A DNA stretch of 64,000 bases, taken from Gammaproteobacteria bacterium (GTDB lineage Bacteria > Pseudomonadota > Gammaproteobacteria > Eutrophobiales > Eutrophobiaceae). A program made the translations under genes and the position numbers. The stretch is taken from NCBI GenBank assembly GCA_021773235.1, contig JAJFKL010000030.1, positions 62,001 to 126,000 of the forward strand, read 5' to 3'. Of this stretch, positions 26,787 to 36,036 are shown one piece after another (positions within the stretch are counted from its first letter, which is position 1; each line of letters begins with the position of its first letter). The notes under the pieces are model-generated. The model worked only from the letters and a program-made list of their open reading frames with translations. It was not told the origin of the DNA and ran no database searches.

Positions 26787-28952
26787 ATGGATATTTCTCA
26801 TGTGCTCGACCCCCTGAATACTGATCAACGCGAAGCCGTCGGCGCACCAGCCGGCAATATGCTCGTATTAGCTGGTGCCGGTAGTGGCAAAACCCGTGTA
26901 TTAGTGCATCGGATTGCCTGGTATATCGAAACAGGTCAGTCTAGCCCATACAGCATCATGGCGGTGACCTTCACCAATAAAGCCGCAGCAGAGATGCGCA
27001 CTCGAATTGAAAATTTATTAGGTCAATCAATTAGAGGTATGTGGGTGGGCACTTTCCACAGCTTGGCGCATCGTTTATTGCGCGCACATTGGCAAGAAGC
27101 GGGTTTGCCGCAAAGCTTTCAGATCATAGACAGTGAAGATCAATTCCGCATGATCCGCCGTTTGATACGGTCGATGATGATAGATGAATCACAATATCCG
27201 CCAAGAGAGGCGCAATGGTTTATTAATGCGCGTAAGGATGAAGGTCTTAGACCAGAACATATCGATGATCATGGCGATGTGACCATTGCGCAGATGGTAC
27301 AGATCTATAAAACCTATCAGGATGCCTGTGAACGATCGGGTTTAGTTGATTTTGCCGAGTTATTACTACGAACCTTTGAATTGTTTCGTGAGCAAGGCGC
27401 TGTCCGTGAACATTATCAACATCGATTTAAACATGTCCTGGTCGATGAATTTCAAGACACCAATACACTGCAATACAGCTGGTTGAGATTGTTGGTGGGC
27501 AAAGACAGCACATTATTTGCAGTCGGTGATGACGATCAATCCATTTATAGTTGGCGAGGCGCCCGTGTTGAAAACATGCAGGCCTTCGAACGAGATTTTG
27601 ATAATACGAAGTTAATAAAACTCGAACAAAATTATCGTTCAACAGCAACTATCTTAAAGGCTGCTAATAAGCTGATCGCAAATAACAATGCGCGTTTAGG
27701 AAAAGATCTTTGGACCGATGGTGAAGATGGTGATCGCATTGGTATCTACATGGCCTATAACGAGACCGATGAAGCACGTTACGTCATAGATCAAATTCGC
27801 CAAGCACCCGATCAAGGTAAAGAATTTAATGATTACGCCATTCTATATCGCGTAAGTGCTCAATCGCGTGTTATTGAAGAAGCATTAATGCAAGCACGTA
27901 TACCTTATCGTGTTTATGGTGGTATGCGGTTCTATGAACGTGCCGAGATTAAAGATGCACTAGCCTATGTACGCCTTGCTCGTTTTAAAGATGATGATGC
28001 ATCGTTTGAACGTATTATCAATACACCAACACGCGGCATTGGTAATCGAACGGTTGAAGAATTGCGCGTTACAGCAAGAAAAGATAATTGCTCTTTGTGG
28101 AAAGCAGCACAACATATTGTTGAGCATAAATTAATGAGCGCGCGTGCTTTAAATGCACTTGAAAATTTTATTATTCTCATTCAGAAAATGACTGCCGCTG
28201 AATCTGAAGCGACTTTAAATGAACATGTCGATCAGGTTATTCAATTAAGTGGCTTAATTGAACATTTTAAAAAAGAAAAAGGTGAAAAAGGTCTGGCGCG
28301 AGTAGAGAACCTGGAAGAACTGATCACTGCCGCAGGCGAGTTTGAAATAGGTGACGATGAAGAACTTGCAGAGATGGATGCCTTGTCCGCTTTCATGGCT
28401 CACGCGGCATTAGAGTCAGGAGAAACACAGGCAGGTGATAGTTCCGATTGTGTGCATATGATGACCTTACATTCTGCGAAAGGCCTAGAGTTTCCCGATG
28501 TGTATCTTGTCGGCCTGGAAGAAGGTTTATTTCCACATCAACGCAGTAGTGAAGATTTGGTTCAGTTAGAAGAAGAACGTCGGCTTTGTTATGTCGGTAT
28601 TACACGTGCGAAACAAACGCTGACATTAACTCATGCACAACATCGCCGAATGCATGGTTCTGATTACTACCCGTCACCGTCAAGATTTATAGATGAAATC
28701 CCACCCGAGTTACTTAACGATATTCGTCTAGGTGGTAGTGTTACCGAATCATTATTTAGTAAGAGTGAGGTCTCAGCACCCAATAGCGATGGCTCATTAT
28801 CACTCGGACAACGTGTGTCGCATGCCAAGTTTGGCGAAGGTATTGTACTTAACCTTGAAGGTAGTGGTGGGCATATGCGTATACAAGTTAACTTTGAACA
28901 AGCGGGGAGTAAGTGGTTGGTAGCATCTTACGCAAACCTCCAACCCGCTTAG
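26787..28952 (+). CDS. uvrD: DNA helicase II, UvrD
   Basis: 721 residues, the normal UvrD length. Superfamily 1 motifs are all visible: Walker A A-G-A-G-S-G-K-T-R, the DEFQDTN Walker B, G-D-D-D-Q-S-I-Y-S-W-R-G-A, and the late V-G-I-T-R-A-K motif. It unwinds DNA in mismatch and nucleotide-excision repair. The frame opens at 26763, but homologues start M-D-I-S-H-V-L-D, so ATG 26787 is preferred although no clear ribosome site precedes it. A C-terminal Tudor-like region (V-S-H-A-K-F-G-E-G) is present. Confidence 0.94.
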   Translation: MDISHVLDPLNTDQREAVGAPAGNMLVLAGAGSGKTRVLVHRIAWYIETGQSSPYSIMAVTFTNKAAAEMRTRIENLLGQSIRGMWVGTFHSLAHRLLRAHWQEAGLPQSFQIIDSEDQFRMIRRLIRSMMIDESQYPPREAQWFINARKDEGLRPEHIDDHGDVTIAQMVQIYKTYQDACERSGLVDFAELLLRTFELFREQGAVREHYQHRFKHVLVDEFQDTNTLQYSWLRLLVGKDSTLFAVGDDDQSIYSWRGARVENMQAFERDFDNTKLIKLEQNYRSTATILKAANKLIANNNARLGKDLWTDGEDGDRIGIYMAYNETDEARYVIDQIRQAPDQGKEFNDYAILYRVSAQSRVIEEALMQARIPYRVYGGMRFYERAEIKDALAYVRLARFKDDDASFERIINTPTRGIGNRTVEELRVTARKDNCSLWKAAQHIVEHKLMSARALNALENFIILIQKMTAAESEATLNEHVDQVIQLSGLIEHFKKEKGEKGLARVENLEELITAAGEFEIGDDEELAEMDALSAFMAHAALESGETQAGDSSDCVHMMTLHSAKGLEFPDVYLVGLEEGLFPHQRSSEDLVQLEEERRLCYVGITRAKQTLTLTHAQHRRMHGSDYYPSPSRFIDEIPPELLNDIRLGGSVTESLFSKSEVSAPNSDGSLSLGQRVSHAKFGEGIVLNLEGSGGHMRIQVNFEQAGSKWLVASYANLQPA

Positions 28953-29023
28953 TCAGAATGTCTATTTTATCCGATGATCGCCATGGAAGGTGGAAATGCA
29001 AATTATGCAGGAGCAAAAAATTT

Positions 29024-29098
29024 CTAGGCGTTACAATACTTTTTGCGATGCTCATTGACTTGATGTCAACTCCGCTTCTCAAAAAGCATTGCGCCTAG
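29024..29098. repeat. 75-bp imperfect palindrome downstream of uvrD
   Basis: CTAGGCG (29024-29030) pairs with CGCCTAG (29092-29098), and CAATACTTTTTG (29034-29045) pairs with CAAAAAGCATTG (29080-29091) with one mismatch; a 3-nt bulge separates the arms. It could be a terminator-like structure or a repeated palindromic element. Confidence 0.5.
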
Positions 29099-29118
29099 TA
29101 CTCGAATAAACTAGCTCA

Positions 29119-29133
29119 TTCTTAATTTAAGAA
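29119..29133. promoter_or_regulatory. inverted repeat upstream of SUFU-domain gene, possible operator
   Basis: TTCTTAA-T-TTAAGAA is a perfect 7-bp inverted repeat with one central base, 33 bp before the ATG at 29166. Size and place suit a repressor-type operator, but no regulator gene is beside it. Confidence 0.3.
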
Positions 29134-29165
29134 CATAATTATAAATAGTTAGAGAAGGAAAAATC

Positions 29166-29720
29166 ATGGCGGCAGAGATAGAAAATATTGTTCAACATTT
29201 TAAGACTTATTTTGAAGGGCATGACTTTGAATTAATGTCTTGGGATACTGGGCCTATTAAAGACATTATCCCTGAGTTTCAGGTGATAAAGTTTTCACCC
29301 GGCAAGAGATGTGACCAATGGGTTTATTGTTCGGTCGGCACATCGAAAATTAATCATGAGACTGCGGGTCGATACGAGTTCATTGTCATATCGCCCATTG
29401 AAACAGATCGCATGGTTCAAATGCTTGCGATGGTGACCTACTTCCATTCGCAGCACGGCCTTGAATATACAGCGACAGTTCCTATTGGTGAGCCTTGGTT
29501 AGAAGGGTCACTTTGTGAAAATTGGTTAGTGTCATTGCCATACTCTTTTGAACAAGCAATTGAGTTAATTCCGGATAATCGAACTCGTGTTGCTTGTTTA
29601 ATACCGATAACTGGTGTTGAACGTGAATTTATAGCAGAGAATGGACTGGAAGCGCTTGAGCGACAATTTGATGAAGTAAAAATAAAGTATTGGGAAATAG
29701 ACAGAGCCTCTGTGGTTTGA
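29166..29720 (+). CDS. suppressor-of-fused (SUFU) domain protein
   Basis: 184 residues resembling bacterial SUFU-domain proteins: an alpha/beta domain with G-R-Y-E-F-I-V-I-S-P followed by Y-F-H-S-Q-H-G-L and P-I-G-E-P-W-L-E-G-S. Bacterial members are often linked to contact-dependent or polymorphic-toxin immunity, but many are solitary and uncharacterised. Here no toxin gene is adjacent: it stands alone between uvrD and a TRAP receptor. Ribosome site AGAAGGAAAA before ATG is good. Function not assigned. Confidence 0.7.
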   Translation: MAAEIENIVQHFKTYFEGHDFELMSWDTGPIKDIIPEFQVIKFSPGKRCDQWVYCSVGTSKINHETAGRYEFIVISPIETDRMVQMLAMVTYFHSQHGLEYTATVPIGEPWLEGSLCENWLVSLPYSFEQAIELIPDNRTRVACLIPITGVEREFIAENGLEALERQFDEVKIKYWEIDRASVV

Positions 29721-29779
29721 AAACATAGCTAGTAATTGTATTACTGGCAGACAGAATTTATTAAAGGTAAAAATTATTT

Positions 29780-30883
29780 ATGAACAAACGCAATATCATT
29801 TTATATGCATTACTCACGTTAATATTAACGGCTTGTGGTGGTGCATCTGAGCCTAGTGTGAGTAGTGAAGCTGGCGCTGATCTTTCTAAAAAGTTTAAGT
29901 GGAAGATGGTAACGACTTGGCCCGCTAATTTTCCAATATTTCAGGAAGGAGCTGAGCGATTTGCTGATGATGTGCGCACCATGAGTAATGGTCGTTTGGA
30001 TGTTCATGTGTATGCCGGTGGTGAGCTTGTTCCGGCATTACAGGTGTTTGATGCTGTTTCGGCAGGAACAGTTGAGATGGGTCATGGATCTCCCTATTAC
30101 TGGGCGGGCAAGGTGCCCGAAGCGCAATTCTTTTCATCCGTGCCATTTGGTATGACGGCAAAAGGGATGAATGCCTGGTTATACAATGCAGGCGGCCTGG
30201 AACTTTGGAATGAGATCTATAAGCCATTTAATTTAATGGCCTTGCCCATGGGTAATACCGGCGTGCAAATGGGAGGGTGGTTTAACAAACAGATCAATTC
30301 TATGGAAGATATTAAGGGATTACGTATGCGTATCCCGGGTCTGGGTGGCAAGGTATTTAAAAAGGCTGGTGGGAACCCAGTATTAATGGCGGGCAGTGAG
30401 GTATATACGGCTTTGGAACGTGGGACAATTGATGCGACTGAATGGGTTGGACCATTTCATGATATGCGACTAGGTCTTAATCGTGCTGCTAATTTTTATT
30501 ACTATCCTGGATGGCATGAGCCGGGTACGGTCTTTGAATTGATGATCAATGATGCAAAATGGTCTTTATTGCCTAAGGATTTACAGAAGATTGTTGAGAC
30601 TGCTGCCGCTGCCACTAGTGAATGGATCTATGCGCAGATGGAATTTCACAACCAACAGGCATTAACCGAGCTAAAGACGAAACAAAATGTACAGATCCTT
30701 GAATTTCCGGAAGAGGTATTGTCTAGCTTAAAACAGCTGACCAAGGAAACACTTGATGAAGAAGCTGCAGCTAGCCCAGCGTTCAAACGAGTTTATGATG
30801 CGTATGAGAGTTTTCGAGCAAACTATGCGGGTTGGGATGAATTATCCGAAGAATCTTATCAATCGAGTTTAAGGTTGGATTAA
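29780..30883 (+). CDS. TRAP transporter solute-binding lipoprotein (DctP family)
   Basis: 367 residues with a lipoprotein signal (L-T-A-C, Cys19) and a DctP-type receptor fold. It contains W-P-A-N-F-P-I-F-Q-E-G near residue 47, G-L-R-M-R-I-P-G and E-W-V-G-P. The layout is that of receptors for alpha-keto or organic acids such as TakP. The membrane subunits (DctQ, DctM) are not adjacent, so it must work with a transporter encoded elsewhere or be an orphan. A lipid anchor is unusual for Gram-negative TRAP receptors. Confidence 0.88.
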   Translation: MNKRNIILYALLTLILTACGGASEPSVSSEAGADLSKKFKWKMVTTWPANFPIFQEGAERFADDVRTMSNGRLDVHVYAGGELVPALQVFDAVSAGTVEMGHGSPYYWAGKVPEAQFFSSVPFGMTAKGMNAWLYNAGGLELWNEIYKPFNLMALPMGNTGVQMGGWFNKQINSMEDIKGLRMRIPGLGGKVFKKAGGNPVLMAGSEVYTALERGTIDATEWVGPFHDMRLGLNRAANFYYYPGWHEPGTVFELMINDAKWSLLPKDLQKIVETAAAATSEWIYAQMEFHNQQALTELKTKQNVQILEFPEEVLSSLKQLTKETLDEEAAASPAFKRVYDAYESFRANYAGWDELSEESYQSSLRLD

Positions 30884-30888
30884 ATAAT

Positions 30889-30912
30889 AAAGGGAGCCAA
30901 AGGCTCCCTTTA
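30889..30912. terminator. bidirectional intrinsic terminator
   Basis: AAAGGGAGCC-AAA-GGCTCCCTTT forms a strong GC-core stem flanked by A-run and T-run on both strands. It lies between the convergent TRAP receptor and cytochrome genes. Confidence 0.85.
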
Positions 30913-30938
30913 ATTTACTTAAAGATTGTAAAAAAGAC

Positions 30939-31454
30939 TTATTGAACTTGGCCAACCATGTAGTCTACAGCTGCCTTAACTTCATCATCGGTGAGCGATT
31001 GGTTCATTCCTCTAGCTGGCATCATGCCCATCTCACCTTGAAACCCGTTAATGGCATTGTTATATAAGGTCTCAATACCCTTTTCTATACGAGGACCCCA
31101 TGCGGCGGCATCGCCAACTTGAGGAATCATCGCAGCCATAGCGGCTATACCATGGCAGCCCATACAAATACCTTCATAGACTGTCTTGCCAACATCGCCA
31201 CTAGCTTCACCACCCGCTGGAGCTTCTTCTGCAGCTACTGCTTCAACGGCAACTTCCATTTCATCGCCTACCGCTGTGACCTGTCCTACAGGTTCAGTAA
31301 TCTCTGCTACTTTTGTTGAGCGCATCTTGGCCTCAGCTTCATCATCCGAAGCGGCAAATTGTGCGACAACGAAAAATACCACCATCATTACGGCAATAAC
31401 GCCAAGTGCCAGTGAAAAGTTTCTGAAAAATATCTGATCTTGTTCTTTACTCAT
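30939..31454 (-). CDS. membrane-anchored cytochrome c5 family protein
   Basis: 171 residues: an N-terminal transmembrane anchor (about 12-32), an Ala/Glu-rich periplasmic linker (about 35-85), and a single c-type heme domain with C-M-G-C-H near residue 97 and a late M-M-P-A-R-G-M that can supply the axial Met. Similar c5 cytochromes carry electrons in the periplasm to terminal oxidases or reductases. The gene is monocistronic as far as visible. Confidence 0.88.
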   Translation of the reverse strand: MSKEQDQIFFRNFSLALGVIAVMMVVFFVVAQFAASDDEAEAKMRSTKVAEITEPVGQVTAVGDEMEVAVEAVAAEEAPAGGEASGDVGKTVYEGICMGCHGIAAMAAMIPQVGDAAAWGPRIEKGIETLYNNAINGFQGEMGMMPARGMNQSLTDDEVKAAVDYMVGQVQ

Positions 31455-31562
31455 GCTTTATCCCCAAGGGTATGTTCCAAATTTTTGGTGTTTTCTATAT
31501 TTAAGGGGCAAAAGTATACCTATAGTCTGTATCCGAGGGAATACTCGACATTCGAGGGATTA

Positions 31563-32432
31563 TCAGACGGCTATTTTTAATTGGGGTATAGGTAATAGGG
31601 ATAAGGCCTCTATATAGAGGTCTTTTGCCTCGTTACGGACGTGATCATAGTCGAAATGGTCAATATTCGACTGAATCAGCGTTTCATCATCGATCATATT
31701 GGGAAATTCATCCTCATCAGGTCGTAAACGTCCGGCACAATAAACAATCGCCGCTTCCTGTTTAAATTCCGGTGCTATCTCGGGACAATTTTGGTAACGA
31801 ATCCCGGAAATAATTGAATTGGGGATAGACCAACCCTCAAGTATATCTGCGCCGAGCTCGGCAAAATCAAAACCAAAAGTAGAACGCTCAAAAAGATGAA
31901 GGGGATAGCCGGTCTTCTGATGTTGAGTCATCACCTTTTGCATCAAAATCGGGTCACGAATACCCATAACCATGTGACCTATGTTAGATAGTAAGCCCAA
32001 AATGAACAATCTGTCAGGATCATGGATGTTCAATTCTTTAGCACATGACTTTGCTATAACGCCGCGCATGATGGAATCTTGCCAAAAACTGGGAACATCA
32101 AAATTCACACCGACCATAGATTGAAAGACGTGTGAGAGGGTAATAGCTAACACAGTGTCATGAATGGTCTTTGTCCCCAGTAATGAAACGGCCCTATTCA
32201 AACTGTCAATATCGGCTACCTGCCCATAAAAAGGGCTATTGGCCATTTTCAAAAGCCGTGTTGTTATAGCGGGGTCAATTGAAATGACCCCAGTCAGTTC
32301 TTTCATATCGCTTTCTGGATCTTCAATCGTTTCCTTAATTGCGATGTATATATCCGGCAGGGTTATTAATTCGGCAACATCGACTAGATAGTCTTGTGTA
32401 TTTGGCACTTGCGGCACCTCCATGTTTATCAT
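31563..32432 (-). CDS. HDOD domain protein
   Basis: 289 residues made almost entirely of an HDOD domain (about 12-220), seen in L-P-D-I-Y, I-S-I-D-P-A-I-T-T-R-L-L-K-M-A-N-S-P-F-Y and the central I-L-G-L-L-S-N-I-G-H-M. HDOD proteins are non-catalytic HD-superfamily relatives used in signalling scaffolds, often with cyclic di-GMP or chemotaxis systems. No output domain is fused. The start could be the second Met (M4). Confidence 0.88.
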   Translation of the reverse strand: MINMEVPQVPNTQDYLVDVAELITLPDIYIAIKETIEDPESDMKELTGVISIDPAITTRLLKMANSPFYGQVADIDSLNRAVSLLGTKTIHDTVLAITLSHVFQSMVGVNFDVPSFWQDSIMRGVIAKSCAKELNIHDPDRLFILGLLSNIGHMVMGIRDPILMQKVMTQHQKTGYPLHLFERSTFGFDFAELGADILEGWSIPNSIISGIRYQNCPEIAPEFKQEAAIVYCAGRLRPDEDEFPNMIDDETLIQSNIDHFDYDHVRNEAKDLYIEALSLLPIPQLKIAV

Positions 32433-32979
32433 TTATTTGTAATACATTAATGTTGAATTTATATTCAGGATCTGTACCAAAAGAGGGGGTTTTTAAAAAA
32501 ATTAAGTTTGAGATGGGGTATGCGATTGCATAACAAGTCAAAAATTACTTTTTATTAAACTTGATATTTAATTTTCAGATTGGCGATTACTTTAATTGTT
32601 TCAATGTCTTATGTGGCTATTGCAGCTGAGTGTGGTCTTCAGGAGTATTTATTTTATTTCTGGATCATCGTTCTAAATCAATTTCTCTTGCCTTCTTAAA
32701 TCATCTCCATTCTGGCCTGGACTCATTGGCTAGCTGTAGAGCGGCAATCTCGGTCAGTACTCCAGGATATTCAAACAAGGGCACAGAATTCACGTCAGCC
32801 ACTTATTAATTAATTTAAAATATTAATCGATAGGGTATCTCTCCCCAAACGAGTCATTAAATTTATTAATGTTAAGCATAGGTAAATGTAATTAGACGTT
32901 GCGATATATTGAACTATATTCAGTTAAATACCTTTAACAGCCGCTGTTAACCATATTAATAAATTTTAAGGACAGAATT
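32433..32979. other. 547-bp intergenic region without a supported gene
   Basis: Very AT-rich, between the divergent HDOD and STAS-like genes. The only ORF with any protein-like look is a short TTG-started one at 32580-32699 with a hydrophobic start, too weak to call. The region near 32930-32979 must hold the promoter and ribosome site (AAGGA) for the gene at 32980. No repeat or RNA gene was recognised. Confidence 0.6.
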
Positions 32980-33345
32980 ATGCAACACAGTATTACAGTA
33001 AATGATGAAAATCAGACGATAATAGTTAAATTTTCGGGAAATGTAAGTCTGGAAGAAAGACTGTCAATGCGTGATCAGGTCTTATCTATTCACGATTCTA
33101 CAAGCTATAATAATATATTTCTGGATATGAGAGATTCTGTCATGGAATTATCAATGAGAGACATTTTGCGTTACATCCATAGTTGTAGAAGCATTAGTAA
33201 ATTAAGAGATCTAAGAATAAGCGGCGTTATAAACTCGAAAGATGAGGTTAATAATTATATTCAATTATTCTTATCTTCCATTGGCTATAGAATACATTTT
33301 TTCTATCGACATGATGACGCAGTAACATGGTTACAGGCTGCTTGA
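32980..33345 (+). CDS. small STAS/SpoIIAA-like protein
   Basis: 121 residues with the alternating strand-helix pattern of STAS or SpoIIAA-like proteins: a start with two beta strands (S-I-T-V-N-D-E-N-Q-T-I-I-V-K-F-S-G), a helix, a strand F-L-D-M-R-D-S at about 47-53, and a C-terminal helix D-D-A-V-T-W-L. Many such small proteins of marine gammaproteobacteria are annotated only as hypothetical. Clear ribosome site AAGGA upstream. A regulatory role is inference. Confidence 0.6.
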   Translation: MQHSITVNDENQTIIVKFSGNVSLEERLSMRDQVLSIHDSTSYNNIFLDMRDSVMELSMRDILRYIHSCRSISKLRDLRISGVINSKDEVNNYIQLFLSSIGYRIHFFYRHDDAVTWLQAA

Positions 33346-33618
33346 ATTAATAAAAGAAATATTGAGTTCACTCTAGTTTCAATATACAAGCAATGAAAAT
33401 AAAGATTTAGTACTACGCCTTCCCACTGTCTACATTATCCAGCGTATGCTGTCATAACCATTTCCTGATACATACTTAAACCATCCTTTTATGAAATATT
33501 CTAATATGGATATAAATGAGGCACACTACTTGCGTTAGTACCTGTATTAGCGCCTATACTTTAAGTAAGAAACTTGGTTTTTCCTTAGGTATTTTTAGAT
33601 GACAAAGGTGGGTTCTCG

Positions 33619-35940
33619 ATGGATGAAGAGTATGTATTACATCCTCCGACATATGAGTGGACAGTAAGGCTTTTTAGTCGGCTCAGAAAAATGCTTGGTA
33701 TTAATATCAAGCTTCATGGCGATCCTGCATTATTGGCGCAAGGAGAGATCTTTCTATTTAATCACTTCGCACACATAGAAACATTCCTGCCACATTATCT
33801 TATATATCGTGAAACCGGTGCCTTTTGTAGATGCATAGCAAAGGAGGCGTTATTTAAAGGTAATGAATCATTCAGTAAATATCTTACTCGTGTCGGTGTT
33901 ATTCCTAATGATCATGAAGAATTGTTGCCTATGTTGGTTGCAGAGATCATTCGTGGTCGGAAAGTAATTATTTTTCCTGAAGGCGGCATGATTAAAGACA
34001 GACGCGTCATGAATGATAAGGGTAAATTCATGGTTTATTCGCGAAAGACAGAAGCATACAGAAAACACCACATTGGTGCGGCAGTATTGGCGACAGCAGT
34101 TGATACTTTCAAGCTCGCTGTGAATACAGCAGAAAAGGCCAAAGATTGGGATCGTATTGATGCCTGGGTGAAGATGTTGGGCCTTAAAAACAGGGAGCGT
34201 TTGTTATTTTCTGCACGTCGACCATCACGAATCATTCCAGGCAATATTACCTTCTATCCACTCAATACCAGTGATAATTTCCTGAACAAGGGTGCTGGTT
34301 TTTTAAACTCAGAACTAAGTCCCAGAATAAATGAGGAATTAATAATAGAAGCAAACTTATTATTAAAAGATACCGATATGGATATGCGCCTAGGTAGTCC
34401 TGTCGATTTGGCTGAAGGAAGACATTGGTGGGAAAGAAACCTCCAAAAATATCTGGCACGTAATTTAGATACTGTGGAAGACTATTTTACGCTTAAAGGG
34501 TTAAACCGTCCCTGGGTTGAAAAAATAATCAGAAAAACAATTCGACATAGTAGTGAAAAGATACGAGACAAATATATGGAAGGGATCTATAAAGAGGTAA
34601 CCATTAATTTAAGTCACCTCGCATCTTCCTTAATACTCGGTTTGGTAGATAGAAAAATTACCGAGATAGAAGCAAAAAAGTTTTATTTAATGGTGTATCT
34701 AGCGATTAAATATATTCAACAACAATCTAGCGTACATTTGCATAGAAGTTTAAAAAACCCTGAAGTCTACGCAGACCTTATTGTTGGTAGAAAAGAATCA
34801 TTGAAACAGTTTCTTGAGATCGCTACTGAAAATGGATTGATTGAATTAAAGCACGGTAAGTTGAAATTCCTTCAAAAATTAAACGATGACTTTGAATCTG
34901 ATTCTGTTCGTATTGAAAACACGATACAGGTTTATGCAAATGAAATGGCGCCAGTTGACGGTGCAGTAGAGGCAGTAAACCAAGCATTAAGTGAATACGA
35001 ATTTATCAGTGATAGTGTTCTTGCTGGTTTACATTTTGATGATGAATTACGTTGCTATGACTGGAATCATCACTACTATAGTAAGCCGCGCTTTGATGAA
35101 ATTAATAAACAAGAGTCAGCAACAGAAAGTGGTCGCCCATTTTATATTCTTCCCGAAGGCGGTCGGCGCGATATAGGTGTCGTTTTGGTACATGGTTTTC
35201 TTGCCTCGCCTGCAGAGATGAAACCCTTGTCAGATAAACTTGTTGCTGCTGGGTACCCGGTTTATGGCGTACGTTTGCCGGGGCATGGCACCTCCCCGGT
35301 AGATCTACGTGAGCGTAGTTGGGAAGAATGGTTACGTGTTATTCAGCGCGGTTATGAAACATTAGGCACGCATGTTGATAGAGTGTGCGTCGTTGGTTTT
35401 TCTACCGGAGGAGCCTTGTCTCTAATTTTTGCCTCTGAGCATCCACCCAGTCTGGCCGGTGTTGTCGCGATCAATGCACCTGTCAAATTTCAAAACAAGA
35501 CAATGAAGTTCGTACCTATTTTACATGGTGTATCACGTCTTATGCGTTGGACCTCATCTTTTGAAGGCGTCGTCCATTATCGAAGTAATAATCCTGAGCA
35601 TGGTCGTATAAATTATCGGAATATCCCTGTTAGAGGTTTGTATGAATTGGTTCGCATGAACCATGTACTTAATCATCAGCTTGATAGCGTTCATTGTTCT
35701 TGTCTTTTGATGCAATCAACAAACGATCCGGTTGTCGTGCCCGATAGCTCACAAATTTTAAAAGAGGGCCTGGTTAATTCCGATGCTAAATATGTTGAAA
35801 TAGATTCTGATCGTCATGGTATCGTTTATGAAGATAAGGGTGATACGCATAGGGTTATTATGGAATATATCGAGCAACTTTCAGAACCCTCTATGCAGAA
35901 AGAAGAACATCTAGAGGAACAACAAAAGAGAGCGAGTTGA
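33619..35940 (+). CDS. acyltransferase / alpha-beta hydrolase fusion
   Basis: 773 residues with two enzyme domains. The N-terminal part (about 20-230) is a PlsC/GPAT-like acyltransferase with N-H-F-A-H-I-E-T, an H-X4-E form of the usual H-X4-D motif, and F-P-E-G-G near residue 118. A helical linker (about 240-500) follows. The C-terminal part (about 510-760) is a serine hydrolase: oxyanion H-G-F-L-A-S-P, nucleophile G-F-S-T-G-G, acid in S-T-N-D-P-V, and base in D-R-H-G. It probably acts on lipids or acyl esters. fadI and fadJ follow in the same direction. Confidence 0.85.
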   Translation: MDEEYVLHPPTYEWTVRLFSRLRKMLGINIKLHGDPALLAQGEIFLFNHFAHIETFLPHYLIYRETGAFCRCIAKEALFKGNESFSKYLTRVGVIPNDHEELLPMLVAEIIRGRKVIIFPEGGMIKDRRVMNDKGKFMVYSRKTEAYRKHHIGAAVLATAVDTFKLAVNTAEKAKDWDRIDAWVKMLGLKNRERLLFSARRPSRIIPGNITFYPLNTSDNFLNKGAGFLNSELSPRINEELIIEANLLLKDTDMDMRLGSPVDLAEGRHWWERNLQKYLARNLDTVEDYFTLKGLNRPWVEKIIRKTIRHSSEKIRDKYMEGIYKEVTINLSHLASSLILGLVDRKITEIEAKKFYLMVYLAIKYIQQQSSVHLHRSLKNPEVYADLIVGRKESLKQFLEIATENGLIELKHGKLKFLQKLNDDFESDSVRIENTIQVYANEMAPVDGAVEAVNQALSEYEFISDSVLAGLHFDDELRCYDWNHHYYSKPRFDEINKQESATESGRPFYILPEGGRRDIGVVLVHGFLASPAEMKPLSDKLVAAGYPVYGVRLPGHGTSPVDLRERSWEEWLRVIQRGYETLGTHVDRVCVVGFSTGGALSLIFASEHPPSLAGVVAINAPVKFQNKTMKFVPILHGVSRLMRWTSSFEGVVHYRSNNPEHGRINYRNIPVRGLYELVRMNHVLNHQLDSVHCSCLLMQSTNDPVVVPDSSQILKEGLVNSDAKYVEIDSDRHGIVYEDKGDTHRVIMEYIEQLSEPSMQKEEHLEEQQKRAS

Positions 35941-36036
35941 ATTGACTATATTGCTAGACTGTATGTTTTCGATGACTATAAATATGAATAGCACTGCGTG
36001 TGTTACTTCACAAATAGATTTTGTGGGAGTCAGTTA

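Noticed and set aside
32580-32699. Short TTG-started ORF with a signal-like start (39 codons)
   Set aside because: No ribosome site, no recognisable family, very AT-rich surroundings; too weak to annotate.
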